Shown in pieces: positions 19,635-29,554 of a DNA stretch of 64,000 nucleotides. The position numbers and the translations under genes were made by a program. The stretch is from an uncultured Flavobacteriales bacterium (lineage in GTDB: Bacteria; Bacteroidota; Bacteroidia; Flavobacteriales_G; Salibacteraceae): the NCBI GenBank assembly GCA_943788725.1, contig CALSRJ010000003.1:310001-374000 (forward strand). Reading direction: 5' to 3'. The first letter of the stretch is position 1; each line of letters opens with the position of its first letter. The notes beneath the pieces are model-generated. The model made no database searches. It was not told the DNA's origin and saw nothing but the letters and a program-made list of their open reading frames with translations.

Positions 19635-22453
19635 TAGCGCGACAGATAAAGATTACGTTCTGAATAGACTTGCTTGAAGTATTCGTCTTTTAGGTCCTTG
19701 ATAAAGTAGATCGCCTCTCCAGTTGACTTCATCTCAGGGCCAAGCTCTTTGGCTACTTCTGGGAATTTGTCAAATGAGAAAACGGGCAATTTAATCGCGT
19801 ACCCTTCTTTGTGCGGATTGAAATTGAAATCCTTGACCTTCATTTCTCCTAGCATCACTTTCGTCGCGTAGTTGACGTAAGGCTCGCGATAAGCCTTTGC
19901 AATGAAGGGCACCGTGCGTGACGCACGTGGATTCGCCTCGATGACATATACCTTTTCGTCCTTGACAGCGAATTGGATATTGATCAAGCCCACTGTTTCC
20001 AGCTCTACGGCGATCTTTTGTGTGTATTCTTCGATTTGACGCATGACATCTTCACTCAGGTCGAAGGCAGGAAGCACGGCACTAGAATCTCCCGAGTGAA
20101 TGCCCGCAGGCTCTATGTGCTCCATGATGCCGATGATATAAGTGTCTTCGCCATCGCAAATCGCATCGGCTTCAGCTTCAATCGCACCTTCTAAAAAGTG
20201 GTCGAGCAACACGTTGTTGTCTGGCATGTCTCTGAAGATATTGATGACATGCGTTTCCAATTCCTCTTCGTTGATCACGATTTTCATGCCTTGACCTCCT
20301 AAAACATAGCTAGGGCGTACCAACAATGGGTAGCCAAGCGTCCGCGAAAGCTCAATGGCTTCTTCTGCTGTTTCAACCGCACCGTACTCAGGGTATGGAA
20401 TCTGTAGCTTTTTGAGTGTGTCTGAAAAACGACCTCGGTCCTCTGCTAGGTCGAGTGCCTGGTAGCTTGTTCCAAAAATCTTGATACCAAAACGTTCGAG
20501 CTTTTCTGCAAGTTTCAAGGCGGTCTGCCCACCCAACTGCACGATCACCCCTTCTGGCTTTTCGTGCTCGATGATGTCATAGATGTGCTCCCAGAAAACA
20601 GGCTCGAAGTAGAGCTTGTCTGCGGTATCAAAGTCTGTCGACACCGTTTCAGGATTGCAATTGATCATGATGGTCTCATAACCACATTCTTTCGCGGCAA
20701 GCACGCCATGCACACAGCAATAATCAAACTCGATTCCTTGTCCAATTCGGTTCGGACCTGAACCGAGCACTACAACTTTCTTCCGGTCGGTTGAGACGCT
20801 TTCGTTCTCCCCTTCGAACGAAGAGTAGTAATACGGCGTTTCTGCCTTGAATTCTGCTGCACAGGTATCTACGAGTTTGTAGACGCGATTCACGCCCATC
20901 TCCACTCTTTTCTCACGCACTTGACTTTCTAAGCATCCTAAGAGGTGAGCAATCTGTCGATCTGCATATCCTTTTTGCTTCGCATCCCAAAGCAATTCCC
21001 TGGTCAATGTATCCAGGGTGTGCTTTTCGATTTGCTTCTCAATGCTGATCAATTCGTCGATTTGATGCAAAAACCAAGGGTCGATTTTCGTTTTCTCATA
21101 AATCGTATCGAATCGGATGCCCAATTTGATGGCGTCGTAAATGTGGAAGAGTCGGTTCCAACTCGGATTCGCTAAGCTGTGCAGGATGACGTCTTGGTCC
21201 TTGAGTTCTTTACCGTCGGCACCCAGCCCATTTCTCCGAATTTCAAGGGATTGACAGGCTTTTTGCAATGCTTCTTGGAAGGAGCGGCCAATGCCCATCA
21301 CCTCACCAACGGATTTCATTTGTAGTCCAAGCAAGCGATCCGCGCCTTTGAATTTGTCGAAGTTCCAACGTGGAATCTTCACAATGACGTAGTCAAGCGT
21401 TGGCTCGAAAAAGGCACTGGTATTTCCGGTGATCTGATTGTTCAGCTCATCTAGGTTGTATCCGATGGCAAGCTTCGCTGCCACTTTTGCAATAGGATAT
21501 CCAGTAGCCTTGGAAGCGAGTGCTGACGAACGACTCACGCGCGGATTGATCTCGATGGCGATGATCTCTTCTTTTTCGTCAGGACTTACCGCAAACTGGA
21601 CATTACATCCTCCAGCAAAGTCTCCAATGGAACGCATGAGTAAGATGGCCATGTCGCGCATCCGTTGAAAGGTGCGGTCGGAAAGGGTCATTGCTGGAGC
21701 TACCGTGATTGAATCTCCTGTGTGAATGCCCATCGGATCCATATTCTCTACCGAACAAATGATGGCCACGTTGTCGTTCGCGTCGCGCAACAGCTCCAAT
21801 TCAAACTCCTTCCAACCAAATAGGGCCTTGTCAATCATGACCTCGTGGATAGGAGAAGCGTGAAGGCCTCGCTCCAATTTTTTGTCAAATTCATCCTTGT
21901 GGTAGACAAAAGATGCTCCTGTTCCACCTAGGGTGTACGAAGGACGGATGACCAAAGGAAACCCGAATTTTTGCGCAATTTCTTTTCCTTCAAGGAAGGA
22001 TCGAGCGGTATCTGCGGGTGCATATCCAACCCCAATCTTGTCGAGCAGCTTGCGAAACGCTTCACGGTTTTCAGTGATGTCGATTGCGTCGATGTCTACC
22101 CCGATCATGCGCACATTGAATTCATCCCACAAACCCTGCTTGTCGCATTCAATGGCTAGGTTCAAAGCTGTCTGCCCTCCCATGGTGGGCAACACAGCAT
22201 CGATCTGAGGTTGTTCTTCGAGGATCTGACGAATGTATTTCGGCTCCAACGGACGCAGGTATACGTGCTCTGCTGTCACCGGATCCGTCATGATGGTGGC
22301 GGGATTACTGTTGATCAAGCTGACCTCAATTCCTTCTTCGCGCAGCGATTTCGCCGCTTGGCTTCCAGAATAGTCGAACTCACAGGCTTGGCCGATAATG
22401 ATCGGTCCGCTCCCGATGATCAGGACGGATTTGATGCTATTGTCTCTAGGCAT
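19634..22453 (-). CDS. carB: Carbamoyl-phosphate synthase large subunit
   Basis: MPRDNSIKSVLIIGSGPIIIGQACEFDYSGSQAAKSL and VVVLGSGPNRIGQGIEFDYCCVHGV, the two ATP-grasp halves. Confidence 0.97.
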   Translation of the reverse strand: MPRDNSIKSVLIIGSGPIIIGQACEFDYSGSQAAKSLREEGIEVSLINSNPATIMTDPVTAEHVYLRPLEPKYIRQILEEQPQIDAVLPTMGGQTALNLAIECDKQGLWDEFNVRMIGVDIDAIDITENREAFRKLLDKIGVGYAPADTARSFLEGKEIAQKFGFPLVIRPSYTLGGTGASFVYHKDEFDKKLERGLHASPIHEVMIDKALFGWKEFELELLRDANDNVAIICSVENMDPMGIHTGDSITVAPAMTLSDRTFQRMRDMAILLMRSIGDFAGGCNVQFAVSPDEKEEIIAIEINPRVSRSSALASKATGYPIAKVAAKLAIGYNLDELNNQITGNTSAFFEPTLDYVIVKIPRWNFDKFKGADRLLGLQMKSVGEVMGIGRSFQEALQKACQSLEIRRNGLGADGKELKDQDVILHSLANPSWNRLFHIYDAIKLGIRFDTIYEKTKIDPWFLHQIDELISIEKQIEKHTLDTLTRELLWDAKQKGYADRQIAHLLGCLESQVREKRVEMGVNRVYKLVDTCAAEFKAETPYYYSSFEGENESVSTDRKKVVVLGSGPNRIGQGIEFDYCCVHGVLAAKECGYETIMINCNPETVSTDFDTADKLYFEPVFWEHIYDIIEHEKPEGVIVQLGGQTALKLAEKLERFGIKIFGTSYQALDLAEDRGRFSDTLKKLQIPYPEYGAVETAEEAIELSRTLGYPLLVRPSYVLGGQGMKIVINEEELETHVINIFRDMPDNNVLLDHFLEGAIEAEADAICDGEDTYIIGIMEHIEPAGIHSGDSSAVLPAFDLSEDVMRQIEEYTQKIAVELETVGLINIQFAVKDEKVYVIEANPRASRTVPFIAKAYREPYVNYATKVMLGEMKVKDFNFNPHKEGYAIKLPVFSFDKFPEVAKELGPEMKSTGEAIYFIKDLKDEYFKQVYSERNLYLSR

Positions 22454-22638
22454 GTCAAGTGGAAATTACAATTGTCCAAATTGTGCGCGAAGGTATATGC
22501 TGAAAATCAAATGACCGCCCAATGTCGATAAGATGTGAATAACCTCTTGGAAGTTGATTTCCGTCCGTTCTTTTTTGGTGACCGTCTGTCACTTTTCTCC
22601 TTGTTCCTCATCGCAGAAGTGACTTATTTCGACGCACG

Positions 22639-24144
22639 ATGAAAAACCTACTTCAGATCATCGCCTTGGATTGGAAGGGTTCCACGCGCTCTCCTATATG
22701 TCACCGCAAGGTTATTGTGAACGTATTCTTGGCCTTGACCTTCATCTACCTGATCGGCAACTTACTAGTACTAGGCATTTTCTTGGACGACATCCTCATC
22801 AAGGTTCCGATCGATGGGGTGGACTATCAAACCTATGGGCCAAGCTTTGTTTTGCGACGCTTGAACCGTTACCTGATCTATTATTTCTTCCTGGATTTCA
22901 TAGTGCGCTACTTCATGCAGAAGTTACCCGCGATGTCGATCCAACCTTACCTACACCTCCCGATTCGAAAGTCTTCGTTGGTACATTTCATGTTGGTCAA
23001 GACGGTTTGGAGTCCCTTCAACCTGGTACACTTGATACTCTTGGGTCCTTTTATGGTTGAGGTATTCGACAACCTACCGCTCTCCCAAGCGCTCGGCTGG
23101 GTTTCTGGCATAATCGCCATCGTTTACTTCGCAAACTACTTCTTACTCTTCATCAAACGCACTTCAGAAGTAGACACGCGGGTGTACGTCGGTTTGTTGC
23201 TTTCACTGGCTCTGTTGGTTGGGTTGCATTGGTATGATATGGTCGATTTTAACGCCATTTCTACTCGGCTGTTCGACGCCTTGTTCCTCCAGCCTTGGCT
23301 GGCGACTGTGGTCTTGCTCCTGCTCGCAGTGGCTTATTTTATCAATTTTAAGTACTTGAAGGGGAACATGTACTTGAGCCGCATTTCCAAAGTGAAGAGG
23401 GCTGAGGTCTCGTATGTTGGGGCAGGCATTCTATCCCGATTTGGATTGGTGGGGCGATTGACCGAATTGGAGTTCAAATTTATATGGCGCAATAAGCGAC
23501 CACGTTCCGTCTTTTTGATGACCATCCTATTTTTAGGATATGGACTGCTCGTATTTCCTCAAGATGAATACGCGGGGAATTACTTGATGTACATTCTGTT
23601 CAGCATCATCATTACAGGAATGTTTATGCTCAACTACGGTCAGTACCTCTTGGGATGGGAAGGCACTCATTTTGATCACGTGCTTACACGCAATGTTTCT
23701 TTCAAAGACTATTACATGAGCAAGTTTCTCCTCTTTGCCGTTGTGAGCGGAGCGGCCATGATCCTTTCCACACCCTATGCCTACTTCGGAACGGAAATCT
23801 TGTTGGTGCTTTTTTCTGTGTTCCTCTTCAACCTCGGAGTCAATGCACACATCGTGATGTTTTTCGGATCGATGAATCCTAAAAAGATTGACGTCACTCA
23901 GGGGACGATGTTCAATTGGCAAGGTGCGGGCGCTGCACAATTCATGTTGATGATACCTGGATTGGGTGCGCCGCTTGGACTTTACGGACTGGGCTTGCTG
24001 TTTTGGGATGAAATGGGTGCGGTAGCATTGATTGGAGTGGCAGGGCTGTTAGGACTGGCCGGAACGCGGTATTGGATACAGATGCTGGCCGGGTGGTTGA
24101 GGAAACAGCGGTATGAAATATCAAATGATTTTAGAAATCAATAA
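22639..24144 (+). CDS. DUF5687-type ABC transporter permease-like membrane protein
   Basis: 501 aa multi-TM protein located immediately 5' of an ABC ATPase gene. Confidence 0.65.
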   Translation: MKNLLQIIALDWKGSTRSPICHRKVIVNVFLALTFIYLIGNLLVLGIFLDDILIKVPIDGVDYQTYGPSFVLRRLNRYLIYYFFLDFIVRYFMQKLPAMSIQPYLHLPIRKSSLVHFMLVKTVWSPFNLVHLILLGPFMVEVFDNLPLSQALGWVSGIIAIVYFANYFLLFIKRTSEVDTRVYVGLLLSLALLVGLHWYDMVDFNAISTRLFDALFLQPWLATVVLLLLAVAYFINFKYLKGNMYLSRISKVKRAEVSYVGAGILSRFGLVGRLTELEFKFIWRNKRPRSVFLMTILFLGYGLLVFPQDEYAGNYLMYILFSIIITGMFMLNYGQYLLGWEGTHFDHVLTRNVSFKDYYMSKFLLFAVVSGAAMILSTPYAYFGTEILLVLFSVFLFNLGVNAHIVMFFGSMNPKKIDVTQGTMFNWQGAGAAQFMLMIPGLGAPLGLYGLGLLFWDEMGAVALIGVAGLLGLAGTRYWIQMLAGWLRKQRYEISNDFRNQ

Positions 24145-24152
24145 TTGAAAGC

Positions 24153-24884
24153 ATGGAGATCAAATTCTCTCAATTGACGAAGAAATATGGCGATTACACT
24201 GCCGTCGCCGTCGAAGACTTGCACATTCCTTCTGGCGAAAGCTTTGGGTTAGTAGGCAACAATGGGGCTGGTAAAACCACGCTTTTTAGGTGCCTGATCG
24301 ACCTCATTGAGCCCGATACCGGGTTTGCGATGATCGACGGGAAAAGCACCCAGGAGAGCGAGCAATGGAAACACGACACGGGGAGTTATCTCGATGAGAA
24401 TTTTTTAGTGGGACACCTACTTCCTGAGGAATACTTTGATTTCATCGCTTCGATCAACGGCATAAGAGAAACCGATCTGAAAGCCCGCTTGCAATCATTT
24501 GAACCCTTGTTTAATGATGAGATTCTGGGGGGTAAAAAGCTGATTCGTGACCTTTCAAAGGGAAACCAGAAGAAGGTTGGCATTGCTGCAGCGCTGCTGG
24601 CAGACATAAAAGTGTTGGTCCTCGATGAGCCTTTCGCTAACTTGGATCCTTCTACGCAAATCCGACTGAAGGAATTGCTCAAACAACTAAAGCATGACCG
24701 GGGAGTAACCATGCTGATTTCGAGCCATGACCTGAGTCACGTGACCGATGTTTGTGAGCGCATCGTTTTGTTGGAAAAAGGAAAACTGATCAGGGATATC
24801 CGCACCTCTGCGGACACTTTGCGCGACCTAGAGGCCTACTTCGCGCAAGTAGGAAATGGGATAGGTCAGGAGGAAGCCATATAA
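24153..24884 (+). CDS. ABC transporter ATP-binding protein
   Basis: Walker A GLVGNNGAGKTTLF, signature-like LSKGNQKKVGIAAALL, Walker B VLVLDEPFANLDP. Confidence 0.93.
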   Translation: MEIKFSQLTKKYGDYTAVAVEDLHIPSGESFGLVGNNGAGKTTLFRCLIDLIEPDTGFAMIDGKSTQESEQWKHDTGSYLDENFLVGHLLPEEYFDFIASINGIRETDLKARLQSFEPLFNDEILGGKKLIRDLSKGNQKKVGIAAALLADIKVLVLDEPFANLDPSTQIRLKELLKQLKHDRGVTMLISSHDLSHVTDVCERIVLLEKGKLIRDIRTSADTLRDLEAYFAQVGNGIGQEEAI

Positions 24885-25783
24885 GCCAAGAGCTCCATCA
24901 GACCAGCAATGCCCATGTGTACGATGCACCCACCGATAATGTGTCGTTGGTAAAGGGCAATTACCCCGAGCAGGTATCCTCCAAAAATGCTGCTGATGGC
25001 TTCTCCGAGGGGTTTGTTGATGTGCAACATGCAATAGATCACAACCATGGGCAGCACCACATCCTTTCCTAGAAAGCGCGATAGACCAATGATCAAGGCG
25101 CCCCGAAAAATCAGCTCTACGCGAATAAAGTCTAGTAAGTAGAAACCTTCGAATATGGCCGTCATCTGCTGGAGGCTTAGTCCAAAAACCGATTGGTAGC
25201 GGTTCGCTTTGAACATCGGGTAGGTGTCTAAGAAATGCGCTTGAGAGGAAGCCCAAATCAGCAGAGGAAGCATTAAGAGCAGCAAGCCGAAGTAGGGTAG
25301 GTAGTTGTGCTTCTTTCGAATGCTCAAACCGTAGAACCCGTCGACCTTGCCTTTGTCGTGCACATAGAACAGGATGCCAAGCCCGACAAAGACGACGATC
25401 GACCCGAGAGAATTGAAAAGGATGCGCATTAAGTAATACTGTTCCATTTGGGAAAAACCGCTGACCCAATCCCGGGCGAAAAGCAATGAACTACTCAACG
25501 TTGCTATAGCTATAATCGAAAAGCTCGAGATGAGAAAGTCTTTGTTCTTGAATGGAGCAGTGCCTGACTTGATCAAGACCGCTCCATAGTAGCTTAGGTA
25601 GAAGACCGCGCCATTGAACCAGAGGTAGCTCCAATTAGAGATACCTTTAAAGAGATCGTTTTTGAACTCGAAATAATAATTGCCTAAAAGCAGGAGTGTC
25701 AACAACAGTCCGGTCAGCAAGTAGGAGCGTGGAGTGTAGTCATCTTTGACGTGATGAACGAGCTCTTTCCAGATCTGATGCAT
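24866..25783 (-). CDS. CPBP-type intramembrane protease family protein (active-site motifs degenerate)
   Basis: Multi-TM protein with RVELIFRGALIIGLSRFLG, YCMLHINKPLGEAISSIFGGYLLGVIAL and GGCIVHMGIAGLMEL. Confidence 0.7.
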   Translation of the reverse strand: MHQIWKELVHHVKDDYTPRSYLLTGLLLTLLLLGNYYFEFKNDLFKGISNWSYLWFNGAVFYLSYYGAVLIKSGTAPFKNKDFLISSFSIIAIATLSSSLLFARDWVSGFSQMEQYYLMRILFNSLGSIVVFVGLGILFYVHDKGKVDGFYGLSIRKKHNYLPYFGLLLLMLPLLIWASSQAHFLDTYPMFKANRYQSVFGLSLQQMTAIFEGFYLLDFIRVELIFRGALIIGLSRFLGKDVVLPMVVIYCMLHINKPLGEAISSIFGGYLLGVIALYQRHIIGGCIVHMGIAGLMELLAYMASS

Positions 25784-25822
25784 TCGATTTTCTTACTTTG
25801 ATTATCATTACACGGAGAAACA

Positions 25823-26461
25823 ATGTTAGTCACATGTTCACATATTCGGTATGCCCTTGTCGTCATTATTGCAATGGCAGCGTATGATCTGTTTGGGCAG
25901 TCGAAGCCATCAGAGTATGAACTGAACATCGTTAAGGGCAGAAAGGCAAAGGACAAGGAGCTGGGGTCTAGAAGACATTCGCCCTTGCAGCCAGAGGATC
26001 GAAAGCATTTTGATGGGTTGCATTATTTTGACGTAGACGTAAAGTGGAAAATGAACGCTCATTTTCAAAAGGTCGACGAAGGTGATACTACGGATATCAT
26101 GACTTCATCGGGTAAGGCAAAACGATTTTACGAGTACGGCATCCTCATCTTTGAACATTTAGGAGCGGCTGATACGCTTACGGCGTACATGCGGATTTGG
26201 CCTGAAGGATTTGATTCTCCGTATGATCCATACTTATTCGTGCCCTTCACGGACCTTTCTACGGGGCAATCTACTTACGGAGGGGGAAGGTACCTCGACA
26301 TCGGCGTGCCTGAGACGAATGGCGACCAGACCTTGGACTTCAACCTGTGCTATAATCCATACTGCGCCTATGGAGGTGGGTTTTCTTGTCCGATCCCTCC
26401 CAAAAAGAACTTTTTAGACATGTACGTTGAGGCGGGTGAGCGTGATTACGGAGAGCACTGA
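25823..26461 (+). CDS. DUF1684-type protein
   Basis: FTDLSTGQSTYGGGRYLDIGVPETNGDQTLDFNLCYNPYCAYGGGFSCPIPPKKNFLDMYVEAGE, DUF1684 signature. Confidence 0.7.
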   Translation: MLVTCSHIRYALVVIIAMAAYDLFGQSKPSEYELNIVKGRKAKDKELGSRRHSPLQPEDRKHFDGLHYFDVDVKWKMNAHFQKVDEGDTTDIMTSSGKAKRFYEYGILIFEHLGAADTLTAYMRIWPEGFDSPYDPYLFVPFTDLSTGQSTYGGGRYLDIGVPETNGDQTLDFNLCYNPYCAYGGGFSCPIPPKKNFLDMYVEAGERDYGEH

Positions 26462-26463
26462 TT

Positions 26464-27372
26464 TCAACCAAAGTAATGCATAGCGAGCCGGTAGGTGTTG
26501 GCGTGTGCTTGCACGATGTTCGATATGATCGGCGAATACCCGCCACCCATTGACACCTGAAGTGGAATGCCGAGCGCCTTGCATTTTTCCAATACCATGC
26601 GGTCACGTTCCTTGCAACCTTCTACGCTGACTCCCAATTTCCCTAGCTTATCAGAGCTTAAAATATCCACTCCTGCTTGGAAGAATATGAATTCTGGCTC
26701 TAATTGATCTACGGTCTTGCCGAGATGATTGTAGAGTAGTTCAAGGTAGTGGTCGTCCCCAATTTTATCGGGGAGGCCGATGTCAAGGTCAGATTGTTCT
26801 TTGCGGAAAGGGTAGTTCTTCTCGCCGTGCATACTGAACGTAAAAACGCGTTTGTCTCCTTGAAAAATGCGGGCGGTTCCATTGCCCTGATGCACATCGA
26901 GGTCCACTACTAAGATCCGTTTGATTCCATGATTAATTATCAGATGATGCGCCGCGAGGGCAATGTCATTAAGCAGACAAAACCCCTCTGCACGATCTCG
27001 ATAGGCGTGATGTGTACCCCCAGCGATGTTAAAGGCACACTCGGATTGAAGCAATGCCCTTTCCGCGCCGATTACGGTACCATTACAGATGATGGTTTCG
27101 CGCTCGATCAATTTGCTTGAATGCGGAAAACCACTGGCTCGTTGCTCTTTGGGGGTGAGTTGTAGGTTCTTTAGGCGATCCCAATATTCTTTGGAGTGGG
27201 TGGTGAGGATTTGCTCTTCCGTCAGTGGACCAGGAGCGAAGAGTTGTTCGCGTTGGATGGTACCCTCATAAAGCAGTTGCTCTGGGATGAGGTCATACTT
27301 TTCCATCGGGAAACGATGTCCGTCCGGCAAAGGATGCGCGTAGATCTCAGACCATGCAATTGGAATAGACAT
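26464..27372 (-). CDS. Histone deacetylase family (acetoin utilization-like) protein
   Basis: GGTHHAYRDRAEGFCLLNDIALAAHHL, VVDLDVHQGNGTARIF, SMGGGYSP. Confidence 0.9.
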   Translation of the reverse strand: MSIPIAWSEIYAHPLPDGHRFPMEKYDLIPEQLLYEGTIQREQLFAPGPLTEEQILTTHSKEYWDRLKNLQLTPKEQRASGFPHSSKLIERETIICNGTVIGAERALLQSECAFNIAGGTHHAYRDRAEGFCLLNDIALAAHHLIINHGIKRILVVDLDVHQGNGTARIFQGDKRVFTFSMHGEKNYPFRKEQSDLDIGLPDKIGDDHYLELLYNHLGKTVDQLEPEFIFFQAGVDILSSDKLGKLGVSVEGCKERDRMVLEKCKALGIPLQVSMGGGYSPIISNIVQAHANTYRLAMHYFG

Positions 27373-27398
27373 GATCCTAATAACCCGTAAATGCTGTT

Positions 27399-27977
27399 TT
27401 AGTTGGCTTGCTCAGGGGCGGGAAAGAGGGAGACGAAATTGCTCATGTAGTCCTCGTACTGAACTCCTTGGGAAGCGCCCTCTACGAAATATCGCATGAT
27501 TGGCTCGAACTGTTTCGGAGCTTTGTACCCTGGAAGGATCTGGATGCGCTGGAACTCTGCGTTGAGGAAAATGAAGCTCGGGTAGCTCAATTTGTTATCG
27601 AGCAGAGATGCCGCGAGTTGGTGCGTACTGCGCTTTCTGTCGGGCTGTGGGTTGACAAAGGTGTATCCATTGAATTCAATGGTGTCTTTCATTTCGGCAT
27701 CCATTTTTACCGCGTAGTAGTGCTCGTTCATGTATTCGGCGATCACTGGATTCGCGAAGGTGCTTGCATCCATTTTCTTGCACCATCCGCACCAGTCGGT
27801 ATAGGTGTCAACGAAGATCAATCGGGGTTCATCGTTGTTGGCTGCAACTGCTTCGTTCCAGGACATCCAATTGATTTTGGCAGGTGCTTGCGCAACGGTG
27901 TTCAGTGCGAATGCAAAGAGGAAAAAGAGCGTATAAAACGAATTCATGGGGCTAAAGTTACAGATTATCAGACGCAT
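27399..27977 (-). CDS. Thioredoxin family protein with signal peptide (start probably at 27947)
   Basis: IFVDTYTDWCGWCKKMDASTFANPVI (CxxC); MNSFYTLFFLFAFALNTVAQA signal peptide begins at residue 11 of the ORF. Confidence 0.85.
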   Translation of the reverse strand: MRLIICNFSPMNSFYTLFFLFAFALNTVAQAPAKINWMSWNEAVAANNDEPRLIFVDTYTDWCGWCKKMDASTFANPVIAEYMNEHYYAVKMDAEMKDTIEFNGYTFVNPQPDRKRSTHQLAASLLDNKLSYPSFIFLNAEFQRIQILPGYKAPKQFEPIMRYFVEGASQGVQYEDYMSNFVSLFPAPEQAN

Positions 27978-28048
27978 GAAAATGAAGAAAGGCAGCCATT
28001 AATGCATATTAACAACCGCCTTTCTTTGATTTTTAAGATTCGTTTCGG

Positions 28049-29533
28049 CTATTTCACGCCGTGCATTAGCTTTTCCAACGACTTGTTGGCAACGATGATA
28101 ATCACAGCGATTCCGAGCAATACGACACCTATCGTAGAGAATACGCTCATGTATTTACCCAGTCCCTCGGCAACTGTCAAAGCCGCACCATTATCTCCGT
28201 GCCCTCCCGTAAGCGTTGCGATTTTACCACCTACGTAGTTGGCAATTGCGAAGCTGAGGAACCAGCCACCCATGGCCGTTGCGGCAATCTTCTTTGGAGC
28301 GAGTTTGGTTACCATAGAAAGTCCAATCGGCGAGAGGAATAACTCACCTGTTGTATGCAGAAGGTATAGGAAGAACAGTGTCAACAATGGCACCTGAAAG
28401 GCGTCATTGACGAACATAAGCCCTACTTGTGTTGCCAGGAAGCCAGCGGCGAGCTGAATGATACCGAAGGCGAACTTCAACGGAATACTCGGGTTTTTGC
28501 CGATGTTGGCCAGTTTTACCCACATCACTGAGAAAATGGATCCGAATACGATAATGAAAAACGGATTGAAAAACTGCGTCATGGAAGCCGGCATTAACCA
28601 GCCCATTATTTCTCGGTCAACGTTTCTGTCAGCGAATAGAGTCAAGGAGGTTCCAGCTTGCTCAAAACATGCCCAGAACGTAATGTTGATGATCATGAAG
28701 ATGATCAATGCAATCATTCGGTCCTTCCAAACGGCAGTTCCTTGTTCTTTATCTGCTTCAATTCCTGAGCTGATTAAATTCCAAGCAACGTACACAAACA
28801 ACGCAAGGAGTATGTAATCGAGAATTTCGTTTTGAGATATAAGTACGTAGCAAAGAGGAATAAGAAGAAGAGATCCTAAAGAGATTGCCCAAGCCATGTT
28901 TATTGGGCCTAGGACCTTCTTTTTCCCTGCTTCGGTAATTTCTAATCCACTCGCTGCTGAGTAATTCTTGCGTCCAGACCAAAAGATGAGCAAGCCAGTG
29001 AGCATACCCAGACCTGCCAGTCCAAATCCTTTTTCAAAGCCATATGTTTCGCCAACGTACGCTACGACCGTTGTTGCCAGCAGGGCTCCAATGTTAATGC
29101 CGATATAGAAAATGGTAAACCCAGAGTCCCGTCGTGGGTCGTCATCTTCGTACAGTTTACCTACAATGGTGGAGATGTTTGCTTTGAAGTAGCCATTGCC
29201 AACAATGAGGGCTCCCATTCCAACCAACAAGAAAAAATCATTTCCTCCAAGGATGAGGAATTCACCAATCGCCATAAGGATTGCTCCGAGCATGACGGCA
29301 AAGCGATAGCCCAAATACTGATCCGCCATACGTCCACCAAGAATTGGTGCAGCGTAGACTAAGCCCGTGTAGGCTCCATAGATCAACGATGCCTCAGCAT
29401 CCCCTTTCATCAAAGATTTGACGAGAAAGAGAGTCAAGAGGACCCGCATTCCGTAGTAACAGAAACGTTCCCACATCTCCGAAAAGAACAGGGTCATTAA
29501 GCCATCGGGATGGCCTTGTTTTACTTCGCTCAT
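28049..29533 (-). CDS. POT-family (MFS) peptide transporter
   Basis: HPDGLMTLFFSEMWERFCYYGMRVLLTLFL and GNGYFKANISTIVGKLY...GFTIFYIGINIGALL, characteristic POT motifs. Confidence 0.92.
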   Translation of the reverse strand: MSEVKQGHPDGLMTLFFSEMWERFCYYGMRVLLTLFLVKSLMKGDAEASLIYGAYTGLVYAAPILGGRMADQYLGYRFAVMLGAILMAIGEFLILGGNDFFLLVGMGALIVGNGYFKANISTIVGKLYEDDDPRRDSGFTIFYIGINIGALLATTVVAYVGETYGFEKGFGLAGLGMLTGLLIFWSGRKNYSAASGLEITEAGKKKVLGPINMAWAISLGSLLLIPLCYVLISQNEILDYILLALFVYVAWNLISSGIEADKEQGTAVWKDRMIALIIFMIINITFWACFEQAGTSLTLFADRNVDREIMGWLMPASMTQFFNPFFIIVFGSIFSVMWVKLANIGKNPSIPLKFAFGIIQLAAGFLATQVGLMFVNDAFQVPLLTLFFLYLLHTTGELFLSPIGLSMVTKLAPKKIAATAMGGWFLSFAIANYVGGKIATLTGGHGDNGAALTVAEGLGKYMSVFSTIGVVLLGIAVIIIVANKSLEKLMHGVK

Positions 29534-29554
29534 AGCGTTGCTGGTTTTAAGTGT

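Noticed and set aside
24828-25469. 213-aa second-frame minus-strand ORF within the CPBP-like gene
   Set aside because: Same-strand alternative frame; His/Arg-rich composition with no hydrophobic or domain pattern, unlike the TM-rich 24866-25783 frame.
27408-28238. 276-aa plus-strand ORF antisense to the thioredoxin gene and the POT 3' end
   Set aside because: Shadow ORF: the opposite strand has clear CxxC thioredoxin and POT motifs, and the plus-strand protein shows no recognisable domain.
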